Positions 25,034 through 34,595 of a DNA stretch of 64,000 nucleotides are shown here, piece by piece. The position numbers and the translations under genes are program-made. The stretch's first letter is position 1, and each line of letters begins with the position of its first letter. Source of the stretch: Bacteroidales bacterium UBA1309. GTDB lineage: Bacteria; Bacteroidota; Bacteroidia; Bacteroidales; Dysgonomonadaceae. The stretch covers positions 1 through 64,000 of the forward strand of contig DBTT01000041.1 of the NCBI GenBank assembly GCA_002307185.1, written 5' to 3'. The notes under the pieces were generated by a model. The model was not told where the DNA came from. It made no database searches and was given only the letters and a program-made list of their open reading frames with translations.

Positions 25034-26140
25034 TTATTTGATGTACAATCCGAAAACAACGATAATCGCCATGATGACTAAGTTTACTAAGTTGATTGGC
25101 AACAGGTATTTCCACTCCAAATTCAGAAGTTGGTCGATGCGCAAACGAGGGAATGTCCAACGTACCCACAAACTCAAGAATATCAACACTGCTGTTTTTC
25201 CAAAGAACCAGGCATAAGAAGGAATAAAATTCATCACTTGATTGAACCCGTCCCATCCTTCCACTTGAATGGCATTCCATCCACCCAAAAACATGGTCGT
25301 TCCGATTCCGGCAATAATGAACATATTCAAGTATTCAGCCAAATAGTAAAATCCGAATTGCAAACCGGAATATTCCGTGTGGTAGCCGGCAGTCAATTCA
25401 GATTCCGCCTCCGGCAAGTCAAAAGGGCCGCGGTTTGTTTCCGCATGTCCTGCAATCAGATAAATGATGAAGGCGATGACGGCGGGCAGATGTCCTCTAA
25501 AAAGATTCCAATGATACACATAGCTTTGGTCGGCGACAATGGTTGACAATTGCAACGAGCCAGCCAAAACCGCAACTGTCAGCAATGATAAACCCGCCGA
25601 CAGTTCATAACTGACGAATTGGGCTCCGCTCCGCATGGCTCCGATCATGGAATATTTGTTGTTGCTCGACCATCCTGCCAAAAGGACACCGATGATGCTC
25701 AACGAAGAAACGGCAATCAGGTAGAAAACTCCCATGTTGAAATCCACTGCATGCAGGCCATTTCCAAAAGGAAGAGCAGCAAAAGTCATCATGGAGGCAC
25801 AGATCACAAAAAAGGGAGCCAAGTAGAATAAAAATTTATCCACATTGTTCACGTGAATGATCTCTTTCAGCAGAATCTTCACCATGTCCGCCACGGATTG
25901 AATCAATCCGTATTTACCAACACGATTTGGCCCGTAACGGCATTGGAAAAATGCGGTGATTTTACGTTCTGCATAAATCAGGATCAAGGCAATCACGGCA
26001 TACATAGCCAACAAAACAACACCTACAAGAATAAATTCAATCAACAAAGCCGCCCAAGAAGGCAATAGGCCTTGGAGAAAGCCATCCAACCAAGTGGTAA
26101 GTTTGATAAGCTCCAGTGGATGCATAATTTCTAACAACAT
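25034..26140 (-). CDS. nuoH: NADH-quinone oxidoreductase subunit H
   Basis: 368 residues, eight transmembrane helices. AERKITAFFQCRYGPNRVG is the highly conserved quinone-cavity loop and FDLPEAESELTAGYHTEYSG carries the acidic residues linking quinone chemistry to pumping. Two possible starts (26140 or five codons later); the longer is given. Confidence 0.97.
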   Translation of the reverse strand: MLLEIMHPLELIKLTTWLDGFLQGLLPSWAALLIEFILVGVVLLAMYAVIALILIYAERKITAFFQCRYGPNRVGKYGLIQSVADMVKILLKEIIHVNNVDKFLFYLAPFFVICASMMTFAALPFGNGLHAVDFNMGVFYLIAVSSLSIIGVLLAGWSSNNKYSMIGAMRSGAQFVSYELSAGLSLLTVAVLAGSLQLSTIVADQSYVYHWNLFRGHLPAVIAFIIYLIAGHAETNRGPFDLPEAESELTAGYHTEYSGLQFGFYYLAEYLNMFIIAGIGTTMFLGGWNAIQVEGWDGFNQVMNFIPSYAWFFGKTAVLIFLSLWVRWTFPRLRIDQLLNLEWKYLLPINLVNLVIMAIIVVFGLYIK

Positions 26141-26202
26141 ATATTTTTTAATTGTAATATCGTAAATCTGTAAATTTGTTTATTAGCAAATCTGCGAATA
26201 AG

Positions 26203-27834
26203 CTATCTGTCAATACATGGAATCACATAGTCCATCGAACCTCCAATACCGATCAAGTCGGCAATTTTTTCTCCACGACAAATATGCGGCATGATAGAGA
26301 CCAAAGCCATGGAAGGCGAACGAAACTTGATCCGGTAAGGGAATTTGTCGCCGTGGCTTTCAATAAATACCCCAAACTCGCCTCTCGCAGCCTCCACCCG
26401 TTGAAAGAATTGACCTTCGGGCAATTTGATGATCGGTTTGGTTTTGGTAGCAAAAGCACCTTCCGGGATATTCGGAAGCAATTGCTCTATAATCCGGCAA
26501 GATTCTTCAATTTCGTCCAAACGGTTCATATAGCGGGCAAAGGAGTCGCATTCGGTACGGATAACCTCGTTGAATTCCACCTTATCATACAAGGCATAAG
26601 GAGCATATTTCCGCAAATCACACGACCAGCCGGAACCACGTCCCGCAGGTCCAGTCACAGCCCAACTGATCGCATCTTCTTTCGACATAATGCCGATACC
26701 CTTCATACGTCCCAAAGCAATCACATTGCCCGAGAAAAAGCGGTGGTATTCGATCAAAGCTTTACGCATTTGAACGATAAATGCCTCCACATCTTTCTGG
26801 AATTCAGGATATATATCAAACATCACACCGCCTATCACGTTGTGGTTCATGATCAAACGGCCACCGCATACTTTTTCAAAAATGTCCAGAATCACTTCCC
26901 GTTCGCGGAAACCATAGATGAACGCAGTGGTGGATCCAATATCGTTACACATCGCTGCCCAAGCCACCAAATGCGATTCGATGCGGGTCAATTCGTCCAT
27001 AAGGGTACGGATGTATTGCGCTCTTTCGGGTACCTCTATTTCGGCCGCTTTTTCCACACACATACACAAGGCATGGCGGTTGATGTTGGCAGCAAGATAG
27101 TCAAGGCGGTCGGTAAAATGAAGTATTTGAGAATAAGTAAGTTCTTCGCTAAGTTTTTCGATCCCTCGGTGAATGTATCCACTGTGAACATCGATCTTTT
27201 TCACATTTTCTCCATCCAAAGCTGTGCGGAAGTGCATTACACCGTGCGTGGAAGGGTGTTGAGGGCCTATATTGATGACGTAATCGTCTTTTTCAAAAAT
27301 GTCGGTTTGCTTTTCTTTGATTTCCCCTTGCGGTGTTTCATAAATGCTTGGAGCAATGTCTTGGATCTCTTTACTGACGACATTTACGGGATTCAGAACA
27401 GGATCGGCATTGTAATCTTTGCGAAGCGGAAAACCTGTCCAGTCACTATTCAGAATAAACCGGCGCATGTCCGGATTATTGATAAACCGAATGCCAAACA
27501 TTGCAAAAACTTCACGCTCATTGAAGTGAGCCGTTTCATACAAGTCTGTAATGCTATAAAGCAAAGGATTTTTGCGGTCGTCGGTTGCTGTGGTAAGGAC
27601 AATTTCTTTAGAAATGTCGGTAGAAGATGACAACAAATACACCACACCCAGTTTTTCACCCCAGTCCATTCCATTCAATTGCATCAAAAGGTCAAAAGGA
27701 GAAGAAGGTTCAGCTTTGAGCGCAGCAACCAAAGGATGCAGGTCTTTGGGTTCGACGGTAACGGTTAATTTTTGCTTTTCTTCGACAACGGCATTGGGAA
27801 CGGTCTCTAAAACCAGTTCTTTAATATCTTTCAT
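26203..27834 (-). CDS. nuoCD: NADH-quinone oxidoreductase fused subunit C/D
   Basis: 543 residues. Residues 1 to about 145 are a NuoC domain (30-kDa type, with FNEREVFAMFGIRF and DWTGFPLRKDY). From residue 188 (NIGPQHPSTHG, the quinone-site loop) to the end it is NuoD (49-kDa type), ending in IGGSMDYVIPCIDR. The fusion joins the two subunits through a charged linker of about 40 residues. The C/D fusion is also found in enterobacteria. Confidence 0.95.
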   Translation of the reverse strand: MKDIKELVLETVPNAVVEEKQKLTVTVEPKDLHPLVAALKAEPSSPFDLLMQLNGMDWGEKLGVVYLLSSSTDISKEIVLTTATDDRKNPLLYSITDLYETAHFNEREVFAMFGIRFINNPDMRRFILNSDWTGFPLRKDYNADPVLNPVNVVSKEIQDIAPSIYETPQGEIKEKQTDIFEKDDYVINIGPQHPSTHGVMHFRTALDGENVKKIDVHSGYIHRGIEKLSEELTYSQILHFTDRLDYLAANINRHALCMCVEKAAEIEVPERAQYIRTLMDELTRIESHLVAWAAMCNDIGSTTAFIYGFREREVILDIFEKVCGGRLIMNHNVIGGVMFDIYPEFQKDVEAFIVQMRKALIEYHRFFSGNVIALGRMKGIGIMSKEDAISWAVTGPAGRGSGWSCDLRKYAPYALYDKVEFNEVIRTECDSFARYMNRLDEIEESCRIIEQLLPNIPEGAFATKTKPIIKLPEGQFFQRVEAARGEFGVFIESHGDKFPYRIKFRSPSMALVSIMPHICRGEKIADLIGIGGSMDYVIPCIDR

Positions 27835-27855
27835 ATACGATTTCAGCCTTTTTTA

Positions 27856-28416
27856 TTATTTCACTTTGAAGAGAAAACGCTCCATTTTCACTTTACGTTG
27901 CAGTTGCATCAGTCCGTAGAACAGACCTTCGGGGCGAGGAGGACATCCAGGAACATAGACATCCACAGGGATGATTTCGTCCACACCTTTGACAACGTGG
28001 TAAGAATTGATGAACGGACCTCCGGAAATAGCGCAACTACCCATCGCAACCACATATTTAGGCTCTGCCATTTGGTCGTACACACGTTTCAAGAGCGGTG
28101 CCATTTTGTGCACAATGGTTCCGGCCACCAAGATTACATCTGCTTGACGCGGACTATTCCGGGTAACTTCCATGCCAAATCGGGCCAAATCGTGACGAGC
28201 TGCTGCTGCCGACATAAACTCGATGCCACAACAACTTGTCGCAAAAGCCAATGGCCAAAGGGAATTGGAACGCCCCCAATTGATCAGGTCGTCCAATTTC
28301 CCGATAATCATCGGCACACCGTTTTGACGAAGCTCATTGACGTAGTTTTCAAGGTATTCGTTGTCTTTAAATTCTTCGTTGGGAATCCCCTTGATATATA
28401 TGTTCTTTACTTCCAT
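27856..28416 (-). CDS. nuoB: NADH-quinone oxidoreductase subunit B (cluster N2)
   Basis: 186 residues from the ATG at 28416 (MEVKNIYI), which overlaps the nuoA stop; an upstream in-frame ATG at 28437 is less likely. Cluster N2 ligands: the tandem Cys in TSCCGIEFM, Cys of VAMGSCAISGG and Cys of VPGCPPRPE. It delivers electrons to quinone. Confidence 0.96.
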   Translation of the reverse strand: MEVKNIYIKGIPNEEFKDNEYLENYVNELRQNGVPMIIGKLDDLINWGRSNSLWPLAFATSCCGIEFMSAAAARHDLARFGMEVTRNSPRQADVILVAGTIVHKMAPLLKRVYDQMAEPKYVVAMGSCAISGGPFINSYHVVKGVDEIIPVDVYVPGCPPRPEGLFYGLMQLQRKVKMERFLFKVK

Positions 28417-28757
28417 TTCAACGCTCCTTTTCTCCATGCGTAAGCAAGGCCTAATCCGAGAATAAGTATAAAAAATAATATGCTAACTAAGCCCGAAGGT
28501 CCTAAATCCCGGACAATTGTTGCCCATGGAAATAAGAAAACGGCTTCCACATCAAACATAAGGTAAAGAATCGCATACAAATAATACCCCACATGGAATT
28601 GCATCCAGGAAGTGCCTCGGGTGGGGATACCACATTCATAAGCTTCGCCTTTTTGAGGATTGAAGGATTTTGGGGACAAAAGAATTGCCATCCCCAAACC
28701 GGCAACGATAAGACCCGCGCCAGTAATCAATGCGACTAAAAACAAGGAAGAATTCAT
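28407..28757 (-). CDS. nuoA: NADH-quinone oxidoreductase subunit A
   Basis: 116 residues from ATG 28757 (MNSSLFLVAL), three transmembrane helices. YECGIPTRGTSWMQFHVGYY carries the conserved Cys-containing loop near the quinone site, followed by LMFDVEAVFLFPW. First gene of the operon. NuoE, NuoF and NuoG are absent here, so the NADH-oxidising module is missing. Confidence 0.95.
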   Translation of the reverse strand: MNSSLFLVALITGAGLIVAGLGMAILLSPKSFNPQKGEAYECGIPTRGTSWMQFHVGYYLYAILYLMFDVEAVFLFPWATIVRDLGPSGLVSILFFILILGLGLAYAWRKGALKWK

Positions 28758-28875
28758 ATTTTCAGTTGAAAAATTACAATTAGTAACCATGCGAAAAGCT
28801 GCGATTAAAAATCAGAAGCCCAAGTACGCTGATAGATTTCATCTAAGGCTCATACGCTTCAGCTAATTTCGCCCA

Positions 28876-28906
28876 CAAAAGTAAAATATTATTTCAATTT
28901 TGCAAA
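28876..28906 (-). promoter_or_regulatory. Promoter of the nuo operon
   Basis: On the minus strand TACTTTTG (28883-28876) matches TAnnTTTG exactly, and TTTG (28906-28903) lies 19 bp further upstream. This gives a 5' leader of about 110 bases before nuoA. Apart from this promoter I see no gene in 28758-29137. Confidence 0.7.
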
Positions 28907-29137
28907 GAAAATATTTCAAAAAATACCTATTTTGCTAATTGAATATAGCATTTTTGGCCGTCAATGCAAGTTGACCTATTCAAAATCGGGACAAAACGCC
29001 AAATAAGAGATACAACAGGCTGTTTGTGAGAAAAAGTGCAATTTCCGCATAGTTTTCAAGAATATCGCACTATGAGCAATTTGCATGTAGGAAAATGTAT
29101 CGAAAAATGTGTTTTACATGGCTAGTTTCAAGGCACT

Positions 29138-31564
29138 TTATCTACTTAAATATTTTTTAATATCCTCAACTAATTCTTCCGTCAACTTCACAATCGATTT
29201 CACATCGCCTCTCCACCCTTGATAAGATTTCGGGTCGGCGTTGTGCGAAGAATCCATCTTTTTGAGCAAATCTATTGCCTGATTTTCGGAATCAATCTGC
29301 ATAAACATGGACAACATTTTGTGGCATTTTTGCTGGGCTGTCTCAAAATCTTTCCCTTTGGCTGCTTTTTGAAGGCTTGCTAGATCTTTCTGCGAATTCT
29401 CAACAAATGCGGACAATACAGCGGCAATAGCATCCTTATCGTTTCCGAGCATTTGGCTCAATTCGGAAAAACGGATTTCTCCCTGTGCCTTTTCTGTAAC
29501 AACTGCACCAGCCTTATTTTCAGATTCCCCCAATAATATGGACAACACGTCCAACGAAATGGGCTTGGGCAGACAGCTGGTAAATCCCATCAATTTGACC
29601 TGTTCATCGTTGATTTCGGAACGAGCTGTCATCAAGATCACAGGAATATCGGCATTGGTCTTTCGAATATACTCCAATGAGTCAAGTCCCGAATTGACAC
29701 CCATTTCCATGTCGGTAAGCACCAGGTCGTACTTCCCCATTGATGCTATTTGTTTTTTGAGTTCATCAATAGATTGACAAGTCTCAGCTTGATGTCCAAG
29801 TTGCAGGGTCATCGATTTCAAGGTCAAAAGCAAGGCTGGATCGTCATCAACAAGCAAAATATGTTTTGTCTTCCTTTGGGTATTGCCTGACGGCACAGCA
29901 TCGGCAGGAATGACAAGAGAAAAAGTTGTTCCTTTTCCCACAACAGAATCAGCCTTGATGGTTCCACCAAACAGTTCCACCAAGCCTTTCACCACATACA
30001 TTCCAAAACCTGAACCTTCAGCAACGGAGTTGTTCTCCTCTAGCCTGACAAATGGCTCGAAGATTTTATCGAGTTTGTCTTTAGCGACCCCAACTCCAGA
30101 ATCTTGAACCAAAACAAGGATATTGTTGCCGCTGTAGGATACGCTTAGTTTTACACCACCCTTCAATGTATATTTCACCGCATTCGAAAGAAGGTTGATA
30201 ATGACTTGTTTCAATTTCAGGTTGTCGGCATCAATAACCTGACTCGGATCAAAATTGAACTGCGTTTCGAAACTCAAATTTTTCTTTTCGCAAAGAGGAA
30301 CAAACATTTCTTGTAGTTCGACACACAATTCGTAAAGGTGGAAAGGGACATTTTGCAAAGCAAGCCTACCCTGTTCGATACTCGAAAATCCGAGTAAGTT
30401 GTCCAACAAAGAAAGGATATGCTTCCCCGAATTGTGCATCGAACTCACACTGGAGGAATTGACCGCTCCCCCACCCTTGTTCAAGTCCAGACTCCCCATG
30501 ATGGAATTCAGAGGTGTCTTTATGTCGTGAGAAATCGACAGCAATAGTTGGTGCCTGCTCTCCATCACCTCACGGATGCGGGCATTTGCATTTTCCAAGT
30601 CCTGACGGGCTCTTTTGCCCTTGTTGACATTGTGTAAGATCGTAATCAGTGAAATAATAATTGGAATCAATGCGATAAGACCTCCAATTAGCGTGTAGTT
30701 GTTGTTTTGCCTGATTAGCCGATCACTACGGTGCATTTCTTCAAATCTTGCATTAATTATCTGGCTATAATAATTGATAAGAAGTGAAGAAATTTTCGTT
30801 GAGATTTCCTGATCGGCAGTAATCAAGTCATTGACCCGATTCTCAATGCCGACCAATTGAGCTATATAGTCATGACTCGCTCGCTGAACATATTTTTTTA
30901 TTTTGCGAGCCATTTCATCCTTCTCATGTTGCAACAATCTCTTTGTTTTTGTCTCTTCAGTTTCTTGTGATTTAATGTTTAGAGAATCTGTTGCCGTCTT
31001 TGTAGAAAACAAATCACCCATTTTTTTCCAAAAGTTCTTCTTGGGAGCAGCTTTCGTGATAATAGTGTCCTGCCTTTGAACCTGCTTGTTTGTTAACAGG
31101 GAATTAAGCTCATTAGGCCTATAATGCTTCAAAAAACCATTGATATTTTCAAGTAAATCCTTTTCCTCAAGTGCTTTATTAAGCTGGCCAACAATATCCC
31201 CTTTTTGGGTCAATAATGAATCTATCGTTTCAAGAGTTTTCTCATGGGAGGAGGAAACACTCTTTGACTTTAGAGAATCGATCGACAATCTTATGTGAGA
31301 AAGATTATCGATGAATTTATTTTTATAAGCCGAATCTTTGGTTGCAACGAAAAGATTTACGTCCGATTGTGTTTTGTTTACTTGACTAATCAAACTCTCG
31401 GCTGCATTTAGTTCGGCACTATAAAGTTCGATATTCCTTTTCTGTTCGTCGAGATTAGTGCGAAAGCTGTAAATATATGCAAACATGCTTATAAATAAGA
31501 CCACAATAATCAGATAGACAATAACTGTGTTAATTTTGATTTGTGCTTCGATTGACCTTTTCAT
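29138..31564 (-). CDS. Hybrid sensor histidine kinase with receiver and HPt domains
   Basis: 808 residues. TM1 (about 13-32) and TM2 (about 285-310, ALIPIIISLITI) enclose a mostly helical periplasmic region. HisKA has the phospho-acceptor His346 (SISHDIKTPLNS). The HATPase has N-box LKQVIINLLSNAVKYT, G1 DSGVGV and G2 GSGFGMY. The receiver begins HILLVDDDPALL with phospho-acceptor Asp618 (LTDMEMG), and a C-terminal HPt domain has His748 (KCHKML). Phosphate would pass His-Asp-His to an unlinked DNA-binding regulator, since no output domain or adjacent regulator is present. Stimulus unknown. Confidence 0.93.
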   Translation of the reverse strand: MKRSIEAQIKINTVIVYLIIVVLFISMFAYIYSFRTNLDEQKRNIELYSAELNAAESLISQVNKTQSDVNLFVATKDSAYKNKFIDNLSHIRLSIDSLKSKSVSSSHEKTLETIDSLLTQKGDIVGQLNKALEEKDLLENINGFLKHYRPNELNSLLTNKQVQRQDTIITKAAPKKNFWKKMGDLFSTKTATDSLNIKSQETEETKTKRLLQHEKDEMARKIKKYVQRASHDYIAQLVGIENRVNDLITADQEISTKISSLLINYYSQIINARFEEMHRSDRLIRQNNNYTLIGGLIALIPIIISLITILHNVNKGKRARQDLENANARIREVMESRHQLLLSISHDIKTPLNSIMGSLDLNKGGGAVNSSSVSSMHNSGKHILSLLDNLLGFSSIEQGRLALQNVPFHLYELCVELQEMFVPLCEKKNLSFETQFNFDPSQVIDADNLKLKQVIINLLSNAVKYTLKGGVKLSVSYSGNNILVLVQDSGVGVAKDKLDKIFEPFVRLEENNSVAEGSGFGMYVVKGLVELFGGTIKADSVVGKGTTFSLVIPADAVPSGNTQRKTKHILLVDDDPALLLTLKSMTLQLGHQAETCQSIDELKKQIASMGKYDLVLTDMEMGVNSGLDSLEYIRKTNADIPVILMTARSEINDEQVKLMGFTSCLPKPISLDVLSILLGESENKAGAVVTEKAQGEIRFSELSQMLGNDKDAIAAVLSAFVENSQKDLASLQKAAKGKDFETAQQKCHKMLSMFMQIDSENQAIDLLKKMDSSHNADPKSYQGWRGDVKSIVKLTEELVEDIKKYLSR

Positions 31565-31721
31565 GACCTTCTGGGATTTTCAAAACGCAAATCTACATAA
31601 TTTATTTATAAATGGTAGTAGTTGAATACAATAAAGATGCAAAATGCGGAAACATCCTAGAGAATAATCTAGTAAAACGTCTCCCTATAAAATTAAATCC
31701 CTACATTCCTAGCGACGCTCT

Positions 31722-31782
31722 TTCCACACTGCCTTCCACACTCTATTGTGGAAATATTCTACACATTCCGCAATATTCCACA
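31722..31782. repeat. Cluster of TTCCACA 7-mers in a gene-free interval
   Basis: Direct copies of TTCCACA begin at 31722, 31734 and 31776, with one inverted copy (TGTGGAA) at 31747. The copies at 31734 and 31747 form a 7-bp inverted repeat. Three of the corresponding 9-mers differ by one base from the DnaA box TTWTNCACA. The interval 31565-32204 has no convincing gene; an open frame at 31850-32047 on the minus strand is not supported. Confidence 0.5.
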
Positions 31783-32204
31783 ACACCCCCTGTAATAAAA
31801 AAAAACATAAACACCTCATCAACATAAATTTACCAGCAAAAAAAATTATTCAAATCAAATGGCATGGGAATTGACTATTATATTGTGTACACAGCAATAA
31901 AACTAATGAACTGAAAAAAATCAGAAAGCGAATTGAAACTTTCTCTCTCCCACACAAAACAAAACTAAAACTCGACTTGAAAGCTTCTGCCACCCCCAGC
32001 ATAGGCTTTTTTTTATTATTAACGGTATCCGCCCACAGCTCTAACAAGAGCAGAGTATAGAAACAAATATGTAAAAAGGCTATAAACTATTTCTCTTCGG
32101 CTACAAATAAAAGATTGTATGAATTGCTATATTCTCTGGAGTTGGGAGAATAGCAAAGGCTTGCCTGAAACGCATACACGATCCTATCAGCAGAAGTTTT
32201 TATA

Positions 32205-32666
32205 TCAATCATATAGATCATTGTCATCAAGTGGATAAATTGCCCAATCGCAATAGTCCATAATGTTTTTTTCGTGTTGGTCGTTATCCTCATGATAATT
32301 ATGACAATGCGGTGCAGGAAAAGAAAAGGGTTGTTCTCTAAAACCACGATTCTCTAATATTCGCTCAAACCTGTCGATTGGCCCATAAGCAAATATAACA
32401 TGATGCTGGTCATAGACCAATAGTCCGGAATTATTGGTTGCGCCAATCCAAATACGATGCCTGCCATCTGTTTCAAAAAACTCTTTGAACTCAAGCAAGA
32501 AATCTTGTAGCTCTTGTTTGGTTCCAAATTCAGGAGATTGATAACGTCCCGCTTCGTTGCCAAGTCGAGAAACAACTAACACATAGAGTATGTAATAGGG
32601 AGGCTCCAAGCAGTCCACCAATTTCAGGATAAGGTCAATTTGGTCGGTTGATGCGCCAATTTTTAT
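32205..32666 (-). CDS. Unrecognised acidic protein, start codon apparently lost
   Basis: The well-conserved-looking part starts LVDCLEPPYYILYVLVVSR and continues EAGRYQSPEFGTKQELQDFL, GRHRIWIGATNNSGLLVYDQ and an acidic C-terminus. The first canonical-type start is a TTG at 32621, but the frame continues upstream with sensible code (IKIGASTDQIDLILKLVDC) to an ATA at 32664-32666 where an ATG would be expected. A TGA lies at 32670-32672. Either ATA/TTG initiates or the gene has lost its start by point mutation. Function unknown. The next gene upstream, btuD-like, ends only 60 bp away. Confidence 0.55.
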   Translation of the reverse strand: MKIGASTDQIDLILKLVDCLEPPYYILYVLVVSRLGNEAGRYQSPEFGTKQELQDFLLEFKEFFETDGRHRIWIGATNNSGLLVYDQHHVIFAYGPIDRFERILENRGFREQPFSFPAPHCHNYHEDNDQHEKNIMDYCDWAIYPLDDNDLYD

Positions 32667-32725
32667 ATTTCAGATTAAACTAGTAATACCTTGTTTATGG
32701 CCTCAGAAACCAGTAGCTTCAGCAG

Positions 32726-33589
32726 CTATTCGTCTTCAAATTTGAAAATGGGTTCGTTATCGGAATAGGTTCTGCGTTCCCTCGCCAATTTCTCAATCTC
32801 GTCCCGGGGAACTAAAAACACGGTGGGTCGTCCTGTGATGGGATTGGAACGGGTAACCACTACGGTATTATACACTTCTTCGATTATTTGGTATTGCAAC
32901 ACATCGGCAGGTATTCCCTGTGTGACTAAACGTCCATCTCGGAGAAGAATCAGGTGGTTGCAATAGGTGCTTGCCAGGTTCAAATCGTGAATAATCATCA
33001 AGACGGTAAGTCCCAGTTCACAATTGAGCATGCGTACCAAATCGAGGATCTGCACCTGGTGCGAAATATCGAGCTGGGATGTGGGTTCGTCGAGCAAAAG
33101 TAGATCGGGTTCTTGAGTGAGCGCACGTGCCATGGCGGCAAGCTGGCGTTCTCCACCGCTGAGCGAAGAAAGGGGATAGTCGCTATATTTGGAGATCCCG
33201 GTCAGTTCCATGTATCGTTGCGCCTTTGCGACGTCTTGTTTCTTTTCGAAGAACTGAAACATTTGACGATAGGGCAGCCTTCCCAACAGTACATATTCCA
33301 GCACAGACATGGAAGTGTCTTCTATCCGCTGTGTCACAACCGCAATTTTTCGGGCCTTTTCGCCAACCGACATGGTGTTCAGTTCCGTTCCATCAAGAAA
33401 CATTTTACCTTGAGTTCGTTTGAGGTCTCCCAGCAAAAGCTTCATCAGAGTGCTTTTCCCAGAGCCGTTTGGACCAATAATTCCGGCAAAATCCCCTTTC
33501 GCTAGATTGAACGAAACATCTTCCATCCGGAAGGTTTTATATCCACCATGAAGGTGTTCGACTTGAAGCAAGTTTGTCAGTTTTTCCAT
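32726..33589 (-). CDS. btuD: Corrinoid (B12)-type ABC transporter ATP-binding protein
   Basis: 287 residues. Walker A GPNGSGKST at 39-47, Q-loop VTQRIED, signature LSSLSGGERQ and Walker B LLLLDEPTSQLD. FecE/BtuD-type ATPase with a C-terminal extension of about 40 residues (RPTVFLVPRDEIEKL). Its start overlaps the permease stop by 13 bp. The assignment to corrinoid rather than iron-siderophore comes from the riboswitch and cobO in the same operon. Confidence 0.88.
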   Translation of the reverse strand: MEKLTNLLQVEHLHGGYKTFRMEDVSFNLAKGDFAGIIGPNGSGKSTLMKLLLGDLKRTQGKMFLDGTELNTMSVGEKARKIAVVTQRIEDTSMSVLEYVLLGRLPYRQMFQFFEKKQDVAKAQRYMELTGISKYSDYPLSSLSGGERQLAAMARALTQEPDLLLLDEPTSQLDISHQVQILDLVRMLNCELGLTVLMIIHDLNLASTYCNHLILLRDGRLVTQGIPADVLQYQIIEEVYNTVVVTRSNPITGRPTVFLVPRDEIEKLARERRTYSDNEPIFKFEDE

Positions 33590-34587
33590 CCTGCTTCCTT
33601 TTTGCTAAGTAAGACAATAAACACAATTCCGCCCGTGATTCCGGTCAAAACGCCAACAGGCAATTCGTTGGGTGAAATCAAGGTACGAGCCAATACATCG
33701 CACACGATCAGAAACAACCCGCCACCTAGAAAACAAGCGGTGAGCAAAATGCGGTAATCGGAACCTACCGCCCGTTTCATCAGGTGCGGAATCACCAAAC
33801 CCACAAAGCCAATGATACCAGCTATGGAAACACAAAGCCCAGTGAGCAACGAAGTCATCACAAACAGAACTTTGACCGTTCTGGGGACATTGATTCCCAA
33901 ATGAATAGCTTCGTCTTCGCCCAAGCGGAGTGCATTCAAGGCATTTGCAAATAAATGGGATAATAAATAAACGGCGATGCAGCCTGTCAGCATGAGGCCA
34001 ATCAATGTCTCGTTTGGCTCTTCCAACGAACCCATCGTCCAAAAGATGATGCTGTGCATATTTTCGGTGGTGCTGATCGACAACAAAAACATCAGGAACG
34101 AAGAGCAAACAAAGCTTATCATAACTCCCGTGAGCAGCATCCGGTTGATGTTTGCGCCATTCCGCCTGACTCCTAACAGATAGACCAAGAAGATCGTTAC
34201 AAAAGCGCCTCCAAAACCAGCAACCGGCAACATGATTCCTCCGGCAACGAGAGAAAGCCCCGTCACGATCGTAATGGCCACACCCAGGGAAGCTCCGCCA
34301 GAGATCCCGAGAGTGAATGGTTCAACCAACGGATTTTTATAAATTCCTTGCAAGATAACACCCGACAAACTAAGCGAAGCCCCCACCGCAAAGGCGAGGA
34401 TGAGACGGGGCAAACGCAGGTTCATCAACACCGAATACTCCATGCTCTCGGGATGCTGGAATACATAAGGAAGCTGTTTCCATGACACATCGATGTCGCC
34501 CGATAGCAACGACCAAATGGAAACTGCGATTAAGAGTGCAATAAGAAGCAATAGAAACAGTACGCGATAAATACGAAAAACCTTCAT
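33577..34587 (-). CDS. btuC: Corrinoid (B12)-type ABC transporter permease
   Basis: 336 residues, FecCD/BtuC family with about ten transmembrane helices. Segments LRLPRLILAFAVGASLSLSG, GIYKNPLVEPFTLGISGGAS and the cytoplasmic coupling loop IGFVGLVIPHLMKRAVGSDYR are diagnostic. It acts with the ATPase downstream and the binding protein at 35130. Confidence 0.9.
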   Translation of the reverse strand: MKVFRIYRVLFLLLLIALLIAVSIWSLLSGDIDVSWKQLPYVFQHPESMEYSVLMNLRLPRLILAFAVGASLSLSGVILQGIYKNPLVEPFTLGISGGASLGVAITIVTGLSLVAGGIMLPVAGFGGAFVTIFLVYLLGVRRNGANINRMLLTGVMISFVCSSFLMFLLSISTTENMHSIIFWTMGSLEEPNETLIGLMLTGCIAVYLLSHLFANALNALRLGEDEAIHLGINVPRTVKVLFVMTSLLTGLCVSIAGIIGFVGLVIPHLMKRAVGSDYRILLTACFLGGGLFLIVCDVLARTLISPNELPVGVLTGITGGIVFIVLLSKKEAGWKN

Positions 34588-34595
34588 GTGCCAAA

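Noticed and set aside
26176..27630. 484-codon plus-strand frame opposite nuoCD
   Set aside because: Mirror frame of the strongly conserved nuoCD gene; the translation has no domain features.
31850..32047. 65-codon minus-strand frame
   Set aside because: No recognisable domain, no promoter or ribosome-binding context, and A/T-rich low-complexity code; treated as noncoding.
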